Assembly: GCA_949289715.1 (NCBI GenBank)
Contig: CASEPJ010000058.1
Location: 1-7,131, forward strand
Reading direction: 5' to 3'
Source: an uncultured Clostridia bacterium
Lineage (GTDB): Bacteria; Bacillota; Clostridia; Christensenellales; CASEPJ01
DNA length: 7,131 bases
Shown here in pieces: positions 1 through 6,870 of this stretch. The translations under genes were made by a program, and so were the position numbers. The notes beneath the pieces were generated by a model. That model had not been told where the DNA came from. It saw only the letters and a list, made by a program, of their open reading frames with translations, and searched no databases. Each line of letters opens with the position of its first letter. Within the stretch, counting starts at the first letter, position 1.

Positions 1-332
1 CTATACAGACCGGGATCATCCGCAATGAAAAAAACCAAACCTCCGTTAACGCCTATATAAGATACCGTATAAAGTGGGTCGGCAGCAACGTTAAGACCTA
101 CATGTTTCATAGAAGCCATTGCTCGAACTCCGCTTAAGGAAGCGCCTATGGCAACTTCTGCCGCTACTTTTTCATTCGGAGACCATTCCGAATAAATCTC
201 CGGATATTTTACTATGTTTTCGCTTATTTCCGTACTTGGAGTACCGGGATATGCGGCAGAAACTTTTACGCCTGCTTCATATGCTCCTCTTGCTATGGCT
301 TCATTGCCGAGCATTAATTTTTTTTCTTTCAT
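1..332 (-). CDS. iorA: Indolepyruvate ferredoxin oxidoreductase, alpha subunit (N-terminal 110 residues; cut by window edge)
   Basis: The minus-strand reading from ATG at 332 stays open to position 1, so only the N-terminus is present. The protein begins MKEKKLMLGNEAIARGAYEA. It shows family hallmarks in order: YPGTPSTEI (about 28-36), NEKVAAEVAIGAS (53-65, with Glu59 at the position expected for the thiamine-diphosphate-activating glutamate), KHVGLNVAADP (76-86) and ADDPG (104-108). These are characteristic of IorA. With IorB it converts arylpyruvates (indolepyruvate, phenylpyruvate, hydroxyphenylpyruvate) plus CoA and oxidised ferredoxin to arylacetyl-CoA, CO2 and reduced ferredoxin. The reverse, reductive carboxylation, is known in some anaerobes. 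The start is supported by GAGG five bases upstream. Only 11 bases separate it from the upstream paaK stop, so the two are probably co-transcribed and coupled. iorB is expected just outside the window. Family assignment is firm; direction of flux is inference. Confidence 0.93.
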   Translation of the reverse strand, partial: MKEKKLMLGNEAIARGAYEAGVKVSAAYPGTPSTEISENIVKYPEIYSEWSPNEKVAAEVAIGASLSGVRAMASMKHVGLNVAADPLYTVSYIGVNGGLVFFIADDPGLY

Positions 333-343
333 TTTATCCTCAC

Positions 344-1645
344 TTAAATTCCGTTTCTTAAATCTTTTACTCTTTTCGCTTTTCCTTCAAAACGTTGTAA
401 CGTATTGGGGGAAACAAGTGTAATTTTTGCGTCTAATCCCAAAACAACCCGCAATTTATTTTTAATTTTTTTCTCTATTTCGGTTATCTCGTTGAAATTA
501 TCGGTATGTTTTATCAATTCGACTTTTATTTCCAATTTATCAGAATGATCTTGTCTCGTAACAATTATTTCATAATGGGGACCTATTTCATTTATTCCCA
601 AAACAATTTCTTCAATTTGGCTGGGGAATACATTTACTCCACGTATTTTTAACATATCATCGGTTCTGCCTTGGAGATTAGCCATTCTTACCGTAGTTCT
701 GCCGCATTTACACGGAGCATAATTCAAACTCGTTATGTCTTTGGTTCTATAACGCAAAAGAGGCAGTCCTTCCTTATAAATGCAGCTTATAACGAGTTCT
801 CCCGTTTCACCTTCTTTAAGATTTTCTCCCGTTTCGGAATTAATGATTTCCGGAATGAAAAAATCTTCGTTTATGTGCATACCGTCTAAATAGCTGCATT
901 CTCCCGACACTCCCGGTCCCATAAGCTCGCTCATTCCGTAATTAGAAGTTACAAGCATATCCTCTCCCCAAAGTTTATGCATTTCCGTTCTCATGGCATC
1001 GGTCAACAATTCGCTGCCAAGCAGACCTATTTTGACCTTTAAATCTTTTTTAACATCTACTCCCATCGATGCGGCAACTTCGGCAAGTCTTAAAGCATAT
1101 GAAGGAGTAGCAACCAAAAGCGTTGTGTTAAAATCTTTCATAAACATTATTTGTTTTTCTGAATTGCCTGTTGACGAAGGTACTATGGCGGCACCAATAT
1201 TTTCCAACCCGTAATGCAATCCCAAAGCACCCGTGAACATTCCGTAGCCGAAACATATTTGAGCAACGTCGTTTTTGGTGGCACCGCCCATTACGGCAAC
1301 TCTCGAAACGCACTCGGTCCATATTTTTAAATCACGTTTGGTATAACCTACCACCGTGGGTTTACCTGTCGTTCCGCTGGATGCGTGAATTCTTACAAGT
1401 TCGCTTTCCGGTACGGCAAAAAGACCGAACGGATATGTGTCTCTCAAATCTTGCTTGGTTGTAAAGGGAAGTTTTTTTAAATCACTTAAAGACTTAATAT
1501 CTTCCGGTTTTACCTTGGCGGCATCCATTTTATTCCTATAATAAGGTACTTTTTCGTAAACTCTTTTTACGGTTTCAATTAGCCTTGCAATCTGAATATC
1601 CTCGATTTCCTTTCTGGATAATATTTCCTCTTTTGCCCAAATCAT
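344..1645 (-). CDS. paaK: Phenylacetate-CoA ligase (AMP-forming), PaaK-type adenylate-forming enzyme
   Basis: The 433-residue product has the usual PaaK length. Visible motifs are the ATP/AMP-binding loop SSGTTGKPT (89-97), YGMSE (236-240), RYRTKD (298-303), the hinge region GRTDDMLKIRGVNVFP (326-341) and a C-terminal QRFEGKAKRV. In the last motif Lys422 or Lys424 is the likely adenylation lysine. A Cys pair (PCKCGR, C312 and C314) sits before the hinge. The family activates phenylacetate and related aryl acids: acid + ATP + CoA gives acyl-CoA + AMP + PPi, in the cytoplasm. ATG at 1645 is preceded by AAGGA with about six bases spacing. The gene lies 33 bases after the symporter stop and 11 bases before iorA, so it is the middle gene of one unit. 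Pairing with IOR argues for an arylacetate (phenyl-, indole- or hydroxyphenyl-) as substrate. The exact substrate, and whether the enzyme works forward or in reverse to conserve energy, cannot be read from sequence. Confidence 0.93.
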   Translation of the reverse strand: MIWAKEEILSRKEIEDIQIARLIETVKRVYEKVPYYRNKMDAAKVKPEDIKSLSDLKKLPFTTKQDLRDTYPFGLFAVPESELVRIHASSGTTGKPTVVGYTKRDLKIWTECVSRVAVMGGATKNDVAQICFGYGMFTGALGLHYGLENIGAAIVPSSTGNSEKQIMFMKDFNTTLLVATPSYALRLAEVAASMGVDVKKDLKVKIGLLGSELLTDAMRTEMHKLWGEDMLVTSNYGMSELMGPGVSGECSYLDGMHINEDFFIPEIINSETGENLKEGETGELVISCIYKEGLPLLRYRTKDITSLNYAPCKCGRTTVRMANLQGRTDDMLKIRGVNVFPSQIEEIVLGINEIGPHYEIIVTRQDHSDKLEIKVELIKHTDNFNEITEIEKKIKNKLRVVLGLDAKITLVSPNTLQRFEGKAKRVKDLRNGI

Positions 1646-1678
1646 TTTTATCCTTTTGTCCTTTTTTATTAAATATTT

Positions 1679-3241
1679 TTAAACTATCAGATTTTCTTTT
1701 TCTTTTTCGAATGACTCAAAAATTGTTTGTTCTGAGGGTTTTTTTGTAAATTGGCTGACAATCAAAGTTTCCACGACGGAAAAAATCATACAAATAACCC
1801 CTATTAAAGGAGAAACGCTCATTCCATTTTTTATTGCTTCAGCAAAACTGCCGGAAAAGTCCGATTTACCGTAACCGAACAAAATTATTAAAACTACGGT
1901 AAGCAGCAAGGTACCTATAATCGATACCCATACAGAAGTTTTTGTGGTTTTCTTACTGATTACTCCAACAACATAAGGTCCCATAAAACAGCCTGCCAAA
2001 ATACCCCAGCTTAAAGACATTAAATAAGCTATAGCCGTAATATTGTAAATAGTATTAAGCATAGCTATTATTACCGAAATCAAAATAAAAACAAGACATA
2101 ATATTCTCATAAGCAAAGTAACTTTTTTATCTTCCGCCTCGGGCTTAATACTGCCCTTATACAAATCCACAGCAACGACAGATGCACTCGTTAAAGAAAC
2201 GGAAGCCAAAGTAGACATACTCGCACTTAAAATTAAAACTGCAATAAGACCCAATAAACCGGCAGGCACAACCCTAACCAGCATACTGGGAATTAAATTA
2301 TCGGTTCCGCCTACAATAGACGGGTCGGAATAAAACAGATTGCTAAAGCCTCCTACGAAATATGCCCCGAAACCTATAATCAATGCAAAAACTGTACTAA
2401 CTACGGTACCCTGCATAATTGCTTTTTTATCTCTGACCGAATAATATTTGTGCACAGTCTGCGGAATTGCCCATACGCCGAAAGACGTCAATAATATAAG
2501 ACTTATCAACGACATTGAATTTCCGTATAAAAATCCCGAATTATCGTCAGTTAAAATAAAGCCCAAATCGTTTTCTATCAGTTTGCTAATGCCTTCTCCG
2601 AAATTTACTTCACTGCTGAAAAGAAAGCACATCACCATAATAACTACGCCAACAAGCATAATTATTCCCTGCACGAAATCGGAAAGCGAAGTTGCAAAAT
2701 ATCCGCCGAAAAACAAATATAAAGCGGTTACTCCCGCTAAAATAATCATAATAACCCAACCGGGTACACCGAACATTATATTAAACAAATTACCCAGCCC
2801 GTTATAAACTGATGCGGAATAGGGAATTAAAAACATAAATATTATAATTGCCGAAATAATTTTCAAATTTTTGGATTCATATCGTTTGCCTATAAATTCC
2901 GGCATAGTTTTTGCTTCTAATCTAACGGTCATATTTTTTGTTTTTGCGGCAAGTACACGCCAAGCTATAAGGGAACCTAAAATCGCATTGCCGATACCTA
3001 TCCACACAGCGGCAAGTCCGTATTCAAAGCCGAATTTACCGGCATAGCCAATAAAGATAACTGCCGAAAAATAGGTCGTACCGTATGAAAAAGCGCTCAT
3101 CCAACCGTTTAATCCTTTTGACCCTGCCAAAAGAAAATCCTTAACAGTTTTTGCTTTGTTTCTTGTATATATTGCAATAAAAATCATTCCTGCTATATAA
3201 ATTGCCAATACTAAAATATTTAACCAGTCTGTCCAATTCAT
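1679..3241 (-). CDS. Sodium:solute symporter (SSS family, PutP-like fold); substrate not certain
   Basis: This 520-residue integral membrane protein is built from about a dozen hydrophobic segments, starting with residues 8-25. SSS hallmarks are TVKDFLLAGSKGLNGWMSAF (32-51), the GGYFATSLSDFVQG signature (179-192) and SASMSTLASVSLTSAS (339-354). In the last, Ser343 and Thr344 match the sodium-ligand Ser-Thr pair of PutP. Length and topology fit the family, which imports solutes such as proline, pantothenate, acetate or phenylacetate with Na+. The position of PutP's sodium-binding Asp55 appears to be Tyr57 here (TTYFS), so a plain proline transporter is less likely. The N-terminus is set by ATG with GGAG six bases upstream. 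It is the first gene of a unit with paaK and iorA, behind a consensus promoter. Since PaaL-type phenylacetate permeases belong to this family, an aryl- or carboxylic-acid substrate is a reasonable inference. Family is sure, substrate is not. Confidence 0.9.
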   Translation of the reverse strand: MNWTDWLNILVLAIYIAGMIFIAIYTRNKAKTVKDFLLAGSKGLNGWMSAFSYGTTYFSAVIFIGYAGKFGFEYGLAAVWIGIGNAILGSLIAWRVLAAKTKNMTVRLEAKTMPEFIGKRYESKNLKIISAIIIFMFLIPYSASVYNGLGNLFNIMFGVPGWVIMIILAGVTALYLFFGGYFATSLSDFVQGIIMLVGVVIMVMCFLFSSEVNFGEGISKLIENDLGFILTDDNSGFLYGNSMSLISLILLTSFGVWAIPQTVHKYYSVRDKKAIMQGTVVSTVFALIIGFGAYFVGGFSNLFYSDPSIVGGTDNLIPSMLVRVVPAGLLGLIAVLILSASMSTLASVSLTSASVVAVDLYKGSIKPEAEDKKVTLLMRILCLVFILISVIIAMLNTIYNITAIAYLMSLSWGILAGCFMGPYVVGVISKKTTKTSVWVSIIGTLLLTVVLIILFGYGKSDFSGSFAEAIKNGMSVSPLIGVICMIFSVVETLIVSQFTKKPSEQTIFESFEKEKENLIV

Positions 3242-3280
3242 GCTTATCTCCGTGATAATAATTAATGGTTTATAAAATGG

Positions 3281-3291
3281 TATTAAAACGG
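3281..3291 (+). repeat. 11-base intergenic motif TATTAAAACGG, copy A (symporter leader)
   Basis: This is an exact copy of an 11-mer also found at 3392-3402 and 4936-4946 (both on the opposite strand). It sits in the symporter 5' leader, 40 bases before the ATG. With copy B it forms an inverted pair flanking the promoter. It could be a regulator half-site; the function is unknown. Confidence 0.4.
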
Positions 3292-3326
3292 AAAATTCAT
3301 AAATAAATTAAAATAAATTCTACCGT

Positions 3327-3349
3327 ATTTAATTATTATATAATTAAAT
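3327..3349. promoter_or_regulatory. Candidate operator: perfect 10-bp inverted repeat over the -10 element and start site
   Basis: The arms ATTTAATTAT (3327-3336) and ATAATTAAAT (3340-3349) are exact reverse complements around a 3-base centre. The dyad covers the whole -10 hexamer and the predicted start region of the symporter promoter. A dimeric repressor bound here would block polymerase. The arms are entirely A/T, so chance is a real alternative, and no known regulator consensus was matched. Confidence 0.4.
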
Positions 3350-3363
3350 TTTTTCGATGTCAA
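3335..3363 (-). promoter_or_regulatory. Perfect consensus sigma-A promoter for symporter-paaK-iorA
   Basis: On the minus strand TTGACA (3363-3358) and TATAAT (3340-3335) are separated by exactly 17 bases, an ideal match to the housekeeping promoter. An AT-rich stretch lies just upstream of -35, as in UP elements. Transcription would start near 3328, giving a leader of about 87 bases before the symporter ATG at 3241. A perfect inverted repeat overlaps the -10 element, so repression is plausible. Confidence 0.85.
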
Positions 3364-3391
3364 TAATTTTAATATCGGATACGTCAATAAA

Positions 3392-3402
3392 CCGTTTTAA
3401 TA
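3392..3402 (-). repeat. 11-base intergenic motif TATTAAAACGG, copy B (upstream of symporter promoter)
   Basis: The motif reads TATTAAAACGG on the minus strand and lies about 29 bases upstream of the -35 hexamer. Read onward on that strand it continues GTTTATTGAC, so AAAC-G-GTTT gives this copy a short local dyad that the other two copies lack. The position suits an activator or a looping repressor; the function is unproven. Confidence 0.4.
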
Positions 3403-3480
3403 TGGAAAAAAATACATAATTTGCTTAAATTAATAAAAATACGAATAAAAATAATATAAATTAAAATAATAGCCGTAAAA

Positions 3481-4848
3481 TTAATTTTGTATAGAAATTT
3501 TATTGGCAAAAGATTTATTTATAAATTTTAAAGTCAACGGAATAAAAATAGCTATAGTTACCAATTCCGCTACAGGATAACAAAACCATACCCCTTTTGT
3601 CTGATAAATAACAGAGAGCAAAACGGCAACGGGAATCAAAATAATTACTTGCCTGAACAACGACATTAGAAGAGAAGTTTTACCGAATGTCAAAGCCTGA
3701 AGTGCGGTTGTAAAAGTTATTCCGAAAGCTGCAGGTATAAAACAAAGACTAATAATTTTTAAAGCATATATACCGTCTCCTACCATCTCGGTTTTCGGAT
3801 TAAACAACGATAACAGTAGTCCCGGAAAAATCTGAAAAATCAACAATCCTAACAGCATAATTAAAAAAGCGCAAAAAACAGCAATTTTAAATGTTTTTAT
3901 ATATCTTTCTTTATTTCCCGCTCCGTAATTATAGCTTAAAATGGGCAATAATCCCTGAGTTAACCCAAATATAGGCATAAATATAAAGGATTGCAGTTTA
4001 AAATAAATTCCCAAAATGGTTATTGCATTATTGAATTTTGCTAAAATGCCGTTCATTGCCATAGTGGTAAAAGACGCCACCGCATTCATTACCATAACGG
4101 GAAAACCGATTTTACATATTCCTAAAATATAATAAAGTTCGGGACGGAATTTTTTTAAAGACATATTTACATCGTGTTTTTTAGTGTACATTACTATCAA
4201 CACAAATATCATCGCAAAAATCTGACCTATAACCGTTGCGATTGCCGCACCGCTAACCCCCATGGAAGGAATAAAGGCAAGGCCGAAAATAAACACAGGG
4301 TCTAACACTATATTGGTAATTGCGCCAATAAGCTGCGAAATCATGGGGATTTTCATATTACTCGTTGCCTGCAAAGTTTTCGAACAACAAATTTCAACGA
4401 AACATCCAACACTAAAGACCATAACTATGGACAAATACTGTGTTCCGTAGCCCAATATTTTATCATTTGAAGTAAATAGACTTATAAACCATTTGGATAA
4501 CGTAAGTCCCATAACAATAAATAAAACGGTGCATATCAAACTTAAAAACAATCCGTTTTTTGCGGTTTTAGATGCGCCTTCACGGTCTCCTTCCCCGAGC
4601 TTTCGGGATATTTGTGCATTTGCACCTATTCCCACACCGACTGCGAAAGCAACTATAAGCATTTGCATGGGATAAGCTATAGAAACCGCCTCCATGGCAT
4701 CCGGATCGTAAACGGATACAAAAATCGAATCTACCACGTTATATAGCGATTGTACGAACATAGATATGATTGCCGGTACGGACATTTTAAACAGAAGTTT
4801 GCCTACAGGCATTTCGCCCATCTTTTTGGATAACAATGCATCTTTCAT
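3481..4848 (-). CDS. MATE family efflux transporter (MepA/NorM-like)
   Basis: The 455-residue membrane protein has the standard MATE length and about 12 hydrophobic segments in two halves. Recognisable stretches are GEMPVGKLLFKMSVPAIISM (11-30), QSLYNVVDSIFVS (33-45, with Asp40), NIVLDPVFIFGL (179-190) and GLTQGLLPILSYNYGAG (295-311). The opening resembles MepA-type members. These proteins export cationic drugs or metabolites in exchange for Na+ or H+. The start is ATG at 4848 with a weak purine-rich GAGAG about seven bases before it. The gene stands alone: 239 bases separate it from the symporter, which has its own promoter, and its own promoter lies at 5046-5018. No clear hairpin terminator follows its stop, so some read-through into the symporter unit is possible. 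Substrate cannot be predicted; export of an aromatic metabolite is speculation from the neighbours. Confidence 0.93.
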   Translation of the reverse strand: MKDALLSKKMGEMPVGKLLFKMSVPAIISMFVQSLYNVVDSIFVSVYDPDAMEAVSIAYPMQMLIVAFAVGVGIGANAQISRKLGEGDREGASKTAKNGLFLSLICTVLFIVMGLTLSKWFISLFTSNDKILGYGTQYLSIVMVFSVGCFVEICCSKTLQATSNMKIPMISQLIGAITNIVLDPVFIFGLAFIPSMGVSGAAIATVIGQIFAMIFVLIVMYTKKHDVNMSLKKFRPELYYILGICKIGFPVMVMNAVASFTTMAMNGILAKFNNAITILGIYFKLQSFIFMPIFGLTQGLLPILSYNYGAGNKERYIKTFKIAVFCAFLIMLLGLLIFQIFPGLLLSLFNPKTEMVGDGIYALKIISLCFIPAAFGITFTTALQALTFGKTSLLMSLFRQVIILIPVAVLLSVIYQTKGVWFCYPVAELVTIAIFIPLTLKFINKSFANKISIQN

Positions 4849-4935
4849 TATATTTCTCTCTATTAGTCTTTCTTAATTAAGTTAATCGTTGCAAATATCA
4901 AACTAAAAATAAAAAGAAAAAATATATTTTTTAAT

Positions 4936-4946
4936 CCGTTTTAATA
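4936..4946 (-). repeat. 11-base intergenic motif TATTAAAACGG, copy C (MATE leader)
   Basis: This is the third exact copy of the motif at 3281-3291 and 3392-3402. It lies inside the predicted MATE 5' leader, 88 bases before the ATG. Sharing it with the symporter control region suggests a common regulator. It could also be coincidence in AT-rich DNA, although the CGG end is uncommon in these spacers. Confidence 0.4.
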
Positions 4947-5017
4947 AAATTTTTTAATTTTTTTAAATAAAATTTTACATATAACGACAGTAAAATATAT
5001 TTTTAAACATTCATAAA

Positions 5018-5046
5018 AGTATAGCAAAAGCGCACTTTTAAGTCAA
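5018..5046 (-). promoter_or_regulatory. Strong sigma-A promoter for the MATE gene, extended -10
   Basis: On the minus strand TTGACT (5046-5041) and TATACT (5023-5018) are 17 bases apart, each 5/6 to consensus. TGC directly precedes the -10, making an extended -10. The predicted start near 5011 gives an unusually long leader of about 163 bases. The spacer contains a dyad, AAAAG-TGCG-CTTTT, which could be a repressor site. Confidence 0.75.
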
Positions 5047-5299
5047 GAAAATAATGGTTTCTATTTTTATGAAAAATAAAATTACATATTTTTTAAATCT
5101 TATATTGAAAAAAATGAATAAAGAAAGTTTTTCTTAATGTAAAAGAATAAAACAGTTATACATTATAAAATATTAAAAAATGATGCATTCATAGAATTTA
5201 ACTTAAATTAAATTTATTTGTCGATCAAATCGGTTTTTATTGGTTTTAAATTATAATAACGATAGATATTTCCAATTTTTTGTAAAAAAAGATTTCATC

Positions 5300-5332
5300 A
5301 AAAAAAGCAAGCTTTTAAAGCTTGCTTTTTTT
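5300..5332 (-). terminator. Intrinsic terminator after the hydrogenase gene (symmetrical, potentially bidirectional)
   Basis: An inverted repeat has GCAAGC (5307-5312) and GCTTGC (5320-5325) as its GC core. It is flanked by a run of A on the left (5300-5306) and a run of T on the right (5326-5332). The arms can extend inward through TTT/AAA to a minimal loop. Read on the minus strand it is a hairpin followed by seven U, about 97 bases past the hydrogenase stop. The symmetry would allow termination on the plus strand too, but no plus-strand gene is present. Confidence 0.9.
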
Positions 5333-5387
5333 GAACGAATTTTATAAATATAGCTATATGATTTATTTATTTGACAAAATATTCGAT

Positions 5388-5418
5388 TAATTGATATTTA
5401 TTTAATAATTGATATTTA
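5388..5418. repeat. Tandem 13-base direct repeat in the hydrogenase 3' region
   Basis: TAATTGATATTTA occurs exactly at 5388-5400 and 5406-5418, an 18-base period, between the hydrogenase stop and its terminator. It could be a leftover duplication or a protein site; no function can be assigned. Confidence 0.5.
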
Positions 5419-5428
5419 ATAAACGACT

Positions 5429-6865
5429 TTATTTCCGCTTAGTTGTTTTTAACACACTTATTGCGTCGGTAATGGTCTTTTCCATTGCTTCATTGCCGTA
5501 TTTATCTACTTCGCTTTTATTTTTTGCACCGTGAGTTAAACAGCCGGCACCGCCTATGCAACCGTCTATGCAAGCCATACCTTCTATAAAATTAGCATCC
5601 AAAACTCCGTTAGAAGCTTTTAACAATGCGGCACGACAAGATTCTATGCCGTCGCAGGTAACTGGTTTATAATTAAAATCCAAATTCTGTTCTTTCAACC
5701 CCTGCCTTACGGCATCGGTAATTCCTCCGCTTCTTGCAAAAATTCTGCCGTAATAAGAAGCATTGTCCAAAACCGATTCCTCCATTTGAGTTATATCCAA
5801 ATCTTTTGCGTCAAACAAAGCTTGCAATTCCTCGAATGTTATAACGCAATCTATATACGGTCTGACTTCCTCCTTTTGAAATTCCATTTTTTTTGCGGTA
5901 CACGGTCCTATAAAAACAATTTTTACGTCTTTTTCGTTTTCTTTAATATATTTTGCTATGGTTGCAACGGGAGAAAGATTATGTGAAATATTGGGAACAA
6001 TTTTAGGAAAATTTTTCTTTATATAATCCACAAATGCCGGACAACAGGAGCTTGTCAGAAAACCCTTTTGCGAAAGTTCTTTGGCTTCGGCATATGCTAC
6101 CATATCGGCACCCAAAGCGGCTTCCACAACGGTATAAAAGCCCAGCTTTTTAATTCCCGTTATTACCTGCCCCAATTTTGCATAAGTAAACTGGCTCGAA
6201 ATTGATGGAGCCACAACAGCATAAACTTTAAATTCGGTATTGTTATTACTCTTTTTAATCAAATCTATAGCATTTAATATAAAAGATTTATCGGTTATCG
6301 CCCCGAAAGGACATTGATATACACAAGCTCCGCATGCAATACACTTATCGTTATTTATTTTAGCCGATTTATCCACATTCATAGAAATCGCCTTTACTTT
6401 ACAGGAAGATTCGCAAGGTCTTTTATAATTTATAATAGCACTGTAAGGGCAGACTTTTGCACACATACCGCATTCTACGCATTTAGATTTATCAATATGA
6501 GCTTTTTGCAAATGGTCGAATGTAATGGCGCCTCTCGGGCAAACATCTTCACAACGGTGAGCAAGACAACCTCTGCACGCCTGCGTAATCTCATATCCGC
6601 CGGCAGGACAGTCATCGCAAGCTATGTCAATAACTTCTATAACGTTCGGATTGCTTTTATCCCCTCCCATTGCCATTTTGACACGTTCCGCTAAAATAGC
6701 TCTTTCTTTATAAACACAGCAACGCATCGTAGCTTCTTTGCCGGGAATAATTGTTTTAGGAATATCCGTAACGCTTTCGAGCAAGTTATCGTTAAAAGCC
6801 TGTCTTGCAACTTCTCTTAATACTTTATATTTTAAATGTTGTACTTTTGTATCGAATTTTCTCAT
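5429..6865 (-). CDS. Monomeric [FeFe] hydrogenase, group B-like, with N-terminal ferredoxin-type clusters
   Basis: The 478-residue protein likely evolves or takes up H2 with ferredoxin in the cytoplasm (no signal peptide or membrane segment). The N-terminal part carries many Fe-S cysteines: C83/C86, C97-x2-C-x4-C-x3-C109, C129-x2-C-x2-C-x3-C139, C151/C155 and C175-x2-C-x2-C-x3-C185. These point to several [4Fe-4S] clusters. The H-cluster domain follows with L1 TSSCCPAF (271-278; C274 proton-shuttle position, C275 ligand), L2 PCTAKKME (C322, Lys325) and L3 MACIDGCIGGAG (C432, C436). The L2/L3 wording and Gly320, where group A enzymes have Met, match group B rather than HydA of group A. Both catalytic and ligand residues are present, so it should be active if HydEFG exist elsewhere. 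ATG at 6865 is chosen over GTG at 6874, because the GTG lies inside the Shine-Dalgarno. A terminator follows. A sensory role is a less likely alternative. Confidence 0.93.
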   Translation of the reverse strand: MRKFDTKVQHLKYKVLREVARQAFNDNLLESVTDIPKTIIPGKEATMRCCVYKERAILAERVKMAMGGDKSNPNVIEVIDIACDDCPAGGYEITQACRGCLAHRCEDVCPRGAITFDHLQKAHIDKSKCVECGMCAKVCPYSAIINYKRPCESSCKVKAISMNVDKSAKINNDKCIACGACVYQCPFGAITDKSFILNAIDLIKKSNNNTEFKVYAVVAPSISSQFTYAKLGQVITGIKKLGFYTVVEAALGADMVAYAEAKELSQKGFLTSSCCPAFVDYIKKNFPKIVPNISHNLSPVATIAKYIKENEKDVKIVFIGPCTAKKMEFQKEEVRPYIDCVITFEELQALFDAKDLDITQMEESVLDNASYYGRIFARSGGITDAVRQGLKEQNLDFNYKPVTCDGIESCRAALLKASNGVLDANFIEGMACIDGCIGGAGCLTHGAKNKSEVDKYGNEAMEKTITDAISVLKTTKRK

Positions 6866-6870
6866 TGCTT

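Larger units (their letters stand above)
4849..5428. other. 580-base gene-free, AT-rich intergenic region
   Basis: No credible reading frame is seen on either strand, and no tRNA or known riboswitch fold was recognised. The region holds the hydrogenase terminator (5300-5332), a tandem 13-base repeat (5388-5418), the MATE promoter (5018-5046) and one copy of the 11-base motif (4936-4946). Between about 5050 and 5295 only A/T-rich sequence without supportable features is seen. Confidence 0.7.

Noticed and set aside
119..423. Two overlapping plus-strand frames at the paaK/iorA junction
   Set aside because: They are antisense to iorA and the paaK 3' end, both firmly identified; their composition looks like shadow translation.
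2448..2807. Plus-strand open frame of 119 codons inside the symporter gene
   Set aside because: It is wholly antisense to a well-supported membrane protein gene, resembles no family and reflects codon bias on the opposite strand.
3281..3301. CodY-like box in the symporter leader (minus-strand GAATTTTCCGTTTTAAT)
   Set aside because: Only the left half resembles the AATTTTC half-site; the right half has too many mismatches.
4943..4976. Direct repeat AATAAAATTTT in the MATE leader
   Set aside because: It is low-complexity A/T sequence where such repeats arise easily; no independent support.
5371..5400. Plus-strand TTGACA (5371-5376) as a promoter
   Set aside because: The sequences 17-18 bases downstream are poor -10 matches, and it would only drive antisense RNA into the hydrogenase 3' end.
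6314..6694. Plus-strand open frame of 126 codons antisense to the hydrogenase ferredoxin region
   Set aside because: The overlapping minus-strand frame has conserved Fe-S motifs; this frame has no recognisable domain or ribosome binding site.
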